From Lachnospiraceae bacterium UBA6452 (GTDB taxonomy: Bacteria; Bacillota; Clostridia; Lachnospirales; Lachnospiraceae), in the NCBI GenBank assembly GCA_002441865.1, contig DJNY01000027.1, forward strand, positions 18,894 to 28,761: 9,868 nucleotides of DNA, read 5' to 3'. Position 1 is the first letter of the stretch; each line of letters opens with the position of its first letter. The notes under the pieces are model-generated. The model did no database searches. It saw only the letters and a program-made list of their open reading frames with translations, and was not told where the DNA came from. Positions 6,417-9,868 of the stretch are shown here, in pieces. The position numbers were made by a program, and so were the translations under genes.

Positions 6417-8174
6417 ATGCGCGGATATAAAACTTTTCACAGAAAAAAGGTACTCATTTTGTTCCTGGGGGTATGCTTCTGTATGCTGCTTCTGGCGGGC
6501 AGGCTGACTTATCTGATGGTGTTTCAGTCGGCTTACTATACACAGAAGGCACTTACGCTGCATGAAAGGGAACGCAGTATCAAAGCGGCAAGAGGTGAGA
6601 TCTGGGACAGGAACGGAACGGTGCTTGCAGCGAATAAAACAGTCTGTACAGTATCTGTGATCCATTCACAGATCAAGGATCCGGAGGCGGTGATCGGGCT
6701 GCTCTGCAGGGAACTTTCCATGGATGAGGAAACAGTCCGGAAAAGGGTGGAGAAGGTTTCCTCCATTGAAAGGATCAAAAGTAATGTGGACAAAGAAACC
6801 GGAGACAGGATCCGGAAAGCGGATCTTGACGGTGTAAAGGTGGATGAAGATTATAAACGGTATTATCCGTATGATACACTGGCAAGTAAGGTGCTGGGCT
6901 TTACCGGCGCTGACAATCAGGGGATCATCGGACTGGAAGTAAAGTACGATGATGCGCTGTCCGGGCAGGATGGCACCATTTACACGATCACGGATGCCAG
7001 AGGCGTTGAAATAGATGCACAGGGAGAAAGCAGAAAGGAGCCGGTCAAAGGGCATACCTTACAGCTGACACTGGATCGGAATATCCAGGCATATGCGACC
7101 ATGCTGGCAACGCAGGCAATGCTTGCCAAGGAAGCGGAGGGCGTTTCCATTCTCTGTATGAATCCGCAGAACGGAGAAATCTACGCCTGTGTCAATGTAC
7201 CGGAATTTGATCTGAATGCGCCCTATGATCTGACAGATGAATTTATCAGCCTGCGGGGCGAAAAGCTGACAGACAATCTGCAGGATGAGAGAAACCGGAT
7301 GTGGCGTAATAATTGTATCAATGACACATATGAACCGGGATCGACCTTCAAAGTCATTACTGCAGCGGCGGGACTGGAGGAAGGTGTGGTCACACCGGCA
7401 GATACGTTTCACTGCCCCGGTTTTTGTATTGTAGAGGATCGCAGGATCCGTTGCCATAAGGTAACAGGACATGGAAGTGAAAATTTTGTGCAGGCGACCA
7501 TGAATTCCTGCAACCCGGTTTTTGTTGCTGTCGGGCTGCGGCTTGGACCGGAGAAATATTATGATTATTTTGAAAAATTCGGTCTCCTGCAAAAGACAGG
7601 TGTTGACCTGCCCGGTGAGGCAGGAACGATCATGCACAAAAAAGAAGATATCGGTCTGGTAGAGCTGGCAACCATGTCCTTCGGACAGTCTTTTCAGGTT
7701 ACGCCGATGCAGCTTCTGACAACCTTCTCATCTATTATCAATGGCGGAAACAGAATTACACCACATTTCGGGAAAACGGTCATTGATGAGAACGGAAAGA
7801 AAGAACAGCTGCAATATCCTGTGAAAAAGGGAATCGTTTCAGCAGAAACCTCGCAGACGATGCGGGAGATACTGGAAAAGGTTGTATCGGAAGGCGGTGG
7901 CAGGAACGGACAGGTGGAGGGCTATGAGATCGGTGGAAAGACCGCAACAAGCCAGACGCTGCCACGTGGAACCGGACGTTATATTTCTTCTTTTGTCGGT
8001 TTTGCACCGGCATCTGATCCGCAGATCATAACGCTGGTTGTCATACAGGCCCCAAAGGGTGTATACTATGGCGGAACCATTGCAGCACCAGTCTGCAGAA
8101 AGCTTTATGAAAATATACTGCCTTACCTGAATATAGAGAAGGGCAGGGAAAATACAGAAAGGGAATCATCATGA
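6417..8174 (+). CDS. Class B penicillin-binding protein, SpoVD-like, with KTA motif (second of a tandem pair)
   Basis: This is a second membrane-anchored transpeptidase, clearly a paralogue of the preceding gene. Shared stretches include WRN.CI.DTYEPGS around the active serine and YPY.TLAS.V.GFTG in the N-terminal domain. From ATG 6417 it has 585 residues: a short basic start, a transmembrane helix at about 11-34, the dimerisation domain, then the transpeptidase. STFK gives Ser309 and Lys312, and SCN is at 364-366. The third motif reads KTA (508-510) where transpeptidases normally have KTG. Cys346 and Cys365 have the SpoVD pair spacing, with extra Cys333 and Cys337. It lacks PASTA domains and the acidic tail of PBP1. 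Gene order matches B. subtilis spoVD, suggesting a role in spore cortex synthesis, by inference only. ATG 6390 would add nine residues but has no ribosome site. The stop overlaps the mraY start by 4 bases, so translation is probably coupled. Confidence 0.93.
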   Translation: MRGYKTFHRKKVLILFLGVCFCMLLLAGRLTYLMVFQSAYYTQKALTLHERERSIKAARGEIWDRNGTVLAANKTVCTVSVIHSQIKDPEAVIGLLCRELSMDEETVRKRVEKVSSIERIKSNVDKETGDRIRKADLDGVKVDEDYKRYYPYDTLASKVLGFTGADNQGIIGLEVKYDDALSGQDGTIYTITDARGVEIDAQGESRKEPVKGHTLQLTLDRNIQAYATMLATQAMLAKEAEGVSILCMNPQNGEIYACVNVPEFDLNAPYDLTDEFISLRGEKLTDNLQDERNRMWRNNCINDTYEPGSTFKVITAAAGLEEGVVTPADTFHCPGFCIVEDRRIRCHKVTGHGSENFVQATMNSCNPVFVAVGLRLGPEKYYDYFEKFGLLQKTGVDLPGEAGTIMHKKEDIGLVELATMSFGQSFQVTPMQLLTTFSSIINGGNRITPHFGKTVIDENGKKEQLQYPVKKGIVSAETSQTMREILEKVVSEGGGRNGQVEGYEIGGKTATSQTLPRGTGRYISSFVGFAPASDPQIITLVVIQAPKGVYYGGTIAAPVCRKLYENILPYLNIEKGRENTERESS

Positions 8175-9130
8175 ACTATACTATTGTAATACCGGCTATC
8201 ATCGCATTTTGCATCAGTGCTTTACTGGGACCAGTTGTGATCCCGTTTTTAAGGAAACTGAAGGTGGGGCAGACTGTCCGTGACGAAGGACCGAAAACAC
8301 ATCTGCAGAAAAACGGAACACCGACAATGGGCGGTATTATCATCCTGCTCTCGATCACTGTCACTTCCATGTTTTATGTAAAGAGTAATCCACAGATCAT
8401 TCCGATCCTGTTTCTGACACTCGGTTTCGGACTGATCGGGTTAGCGGACGATTATATTAAAGTCGTGCTGAAGCGTTCCATGGGACTTCGTGCATGGCAG
8501 AAGATGGCACTGCAGATCGTTGTGACTGCAATTTTTGCATACTACATCACAACAAAATCTTCCATCAGTCTTGCCATGCGGATTCCGTTTGCACCGGGTA
8601 AATATCTCGACTTTGGAACCGTAGGCAATGTGATCCTTTTGTTTATCGTTGTGATCGGAACCGTCAACGGTACGAATTTTACAGACGGACTGGACGGACT
8701 GGCAACAAGTGTGACAAGTCTGGTTGCTACTTTCTTTACCGTGGTAGCTTTAGGACTTGGCAGCGGGATCGAACCGATCACCTGTGCAACGCTTGGTGCG
8801 CTTTTGGGCTTTTTGTTGTTTAACGGTTACCCGGCAAGTGTGTTTATGGGAGATACAGGCTCCCTGGCACTCGGCGGTTTTGTGGCAGCCTGCGCCTATA
8901 TGATGCAGATGCCGTTGTTTATCCTGATCGTAGGATTTGTTTATCTGGCAGAAGTGGTATCTGTTATGCTGCAGGTATCTTACTTTAAACTGACACACGG
9001 AAAACGGATTTTTAAAATGGCTCCGATCCACCATCATTTTGAAATGTGTGGCTGGAGAGAAACAAAGGTGGTAGCGGTATTTTCCATTATCACTGCAATC
9101 CTGTGTCTGGTTGGTTTACTGGCGATGTAA
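8171..9130 (+). CDS. mraY: Phospho-N-acetylmuramoyl-pentapeptide transferase MraY
   Basis: MraY moves phospho-MurNAc-pentapeptide from UDP to undecaprenyl phosphate at the inner face of the membrane, making lipid I, the first membrane step of peptidoglycan synthesis. The 319 residues are a usual Firmicute length, with about ten hydrophobic segments. The signature motifs are all present: RDEGPKTHLQKNGTPTMGG (37-55), LADDYIK (91-97) with the catalytic aspartate pair, NFTDGLDGLA (169-178), MGDTGSLALGG (226-236) and MAPIHHHFE (283-291). It starts inside the stop codon of PBP2 (ATGA overlap), with AAAGG 8 bases before the start. No murE or murF lies before it, unlike in B. subtilis (murE) and E. 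coli (murE and murF). Confidence 0.98.
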   Translation: MNYTIVIPAIIAFCISALLGPVVIPFLRKLKVGQTVRDEGPKTHLQKNGTPTMGGIIILLSITVTSMFYVKSNPQIIPILFLTLGFGLIGLADDYIKVVLKRSMGLRAWQKMALQIVVTAIFAYYITTKSSISLAMRIPFAPGKYLDFGTVGNVILLFIVVIGTVNGTNFTDGLDGLATSVTSLVATFFTVVALGLGSGIEPITCATLGALLGFLLFNGYPASVFMGDTGSLALGGFVAACAYMMQMPLFILIVGFVYLAEVVSVMLQVSYFKLTHGKRIFKMAPIHHHFEMCGWRETKVVAVFSIITAILCLVGLLAM

Positions 9131-9155
9131 CGGCTATAGAAAGGAATGAGATAAT

Positions 9156-9868
9156 ATGGAAAAAGAAAAAGTACTTGTGGTAGGTACCGGGAAAAGCGGC
9201 ATTGCCGCTACACAGCTTCTGGTAAGGACAGGAAAACAGCCGGTACTGTTTGACAGCAATGCAGAACTGAAAAAGGATGAGATACTTGGAAGACTTTCTC
9301 TTTCCGAAGCAGAAAAGAAGCAGGTTGAGATCGTACTCGGCGACCTGACGGAAGAAGAAAAACAGTCGCTTTCCGGTGTCGTATTAAGCCCGGGGGTTCC
9401 GACAGATACAGAATTCGTAAATGATCTGCGAGACAGAGGACTTCCGATTTCGGGAGAGATCGAGCTTGCCTTTGAGCAGGAAAAGGGAACAGTGCTTGCC
9501 ATTACAGGAACAAACGGTAAGACAACGACAACGACACTGCTCGGCGAGATCATGAAAGCGACCGGCAAAAAAACATTTGTGGTCGGCAATATCGGAAATC
9601 CTTATACGCTGGAAGCGGAAAAGACAGATACAGATTCTGTTACCGTTGCAGAAATTTCATCCTTCCAGCTGGAAACGATACATACATTCCGGCCGCGTGT
9701 CAGCGCGATCCTGAATATCACACCGGATCATCTGAACAGACATCATACGATGGAAAATTATGTGAAGGCAAAGCAGGACATTACAAAGAACCAGACCAGG
9801 GAAGATTATTGCGTGTTAAATGCGGAAGATCCGTATACGGAAGCTTTTCTGGACAAATGTCCGGCGAC
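9156..9868 (+). CDS. murD: UDP-N-acetylmuramoylalanine--D-glutamate ligase MurD (3' end cut by window)
   Basis: MurD is the cytoplasmic ATP-dependent ligase that adds D-glutamate to UDP-MurNAc-L-alanine. The frame is open from ATG 9156 to the window end, about 237 residues of an expected 450 or so. Visible are the N-terminal nucleotide-type motif GTGKSGIAA (10-18), SPGVP, GEIELAF, the ATP loop AITGTNGKTTTTT (115-127), GNIGNP and EISSFQLE. ILNITPDHLNRH, which precedes a lysine-containing segment YVKAKQDI, is also present. The last segment probably holds the lysine that is carbamylated in Mur ligases (KAK), by family knowledge. An AAGGA ribosome site lies 10 bases before the start, and the gene begins 25 bases after mraY. 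No frame break is seen up to the edge. Confidence 0.96.
   Translation, partial: MEKEKVLVVGTGKSGIAATQLLVRTGKQPVLFDSNAELKKDEILGRLSLSEAEKKQVEIVLGDLTEEEKQSLSGVVLSPGVPTDTEFVNDLRDRGLPISGEIELAFEQEKGTVLAITGTNGKTTTTTLLGEIMKATGKKTFVVGNIGNPYTLEAEKTDTDSVTVAEISSFQLETIHTFRPRVSAILNITPDHLNRHHTMENYVKAKQDITKNQTREDYCVLNAEDPYTEAFLDKCPA

Noticed and set aside
9134..9589. A 151-codon minus-strand open frame at the end of the window
   Set aside because: It is antisense to murD, whose plus-strand frame is open to the window edge and carries all expected Mur ligase motifs; the Ser-rich product is typical of an antisense artefact.

Overview
The window is a stretch of the division and cell wall (dcw/mra) cluster of a Firmicute, almost certainly a clostridial one and most likely Lachnospiraceae. 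The reasons are the gene order, the strong GAGGTG/AGAGG ribosome binding sites, the mid-range GC content judged by eye, and the protein styles: a short FtsL with a long basic cytoplasmic tail, two tandem SpoVD-like class B penicillin-binding proteins, and a 319-residue MraY. Genus cannot be fixed by reading alone. All genes are on the + strand. No mobile element, CRISPR array, tRNA or rRNA was seen.

Region 1 (1-2085) holds the 3' nine-tenths of ychF (a translation-associated P-loop ATPase) followed 17 bases later by lgt (prolipoprotein diacylglyceryl transferase). It is closed by a long, nearly perfect Rho-independent terminator. Region 2 (2086-2242) is the control region of the mra operon: a consensus-like sigma-A promoter followed by four AAGTGG direct repeats at exactly 10-base spacing, the expected layout of an MraZ operator. 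Region 3 (2243-9868, running off the end) is a tightly packed operon: mraZ, rsmH (mraW), an ftsL-type gene, two adjacent class B PBP genes, mraY and the first half of murD. Gaps are 5 to 64 bases, and PBP2 and mraY overlap by 4 bases.

The genes form one programme. MraZ sets transcription of the cluster, and RsmH methylates 16S rRNA. The FtsL-like protein and the PBPs are septal or spore-cortex peptidoglycan machinery. MraY makes lipid I, and MurD makes UDP-MurNAc-Ala-Glu upstream of it. The order matches the Bacillus subtilis cluster (mraZ-mraW-ftsL-pbpB-spoVD-murE-mraY-murD) except that murE is absent between the second PBP and mraY.

This is mainly a conserved housekeeping region and I see no unknown defence or mobile system. 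The points most worth checking are in the details. Both PBPs carry a cysteine pair with the geometry of the redox-controlled SpoVD pair. The second PBP has KTA in place of the canonical KTG. The first PBP replaces PASTA domains with an acidic tail containing an eight-residue repeat. The MraZ operator has four boxes. Several gene starts should be corrected from the longest open frame.
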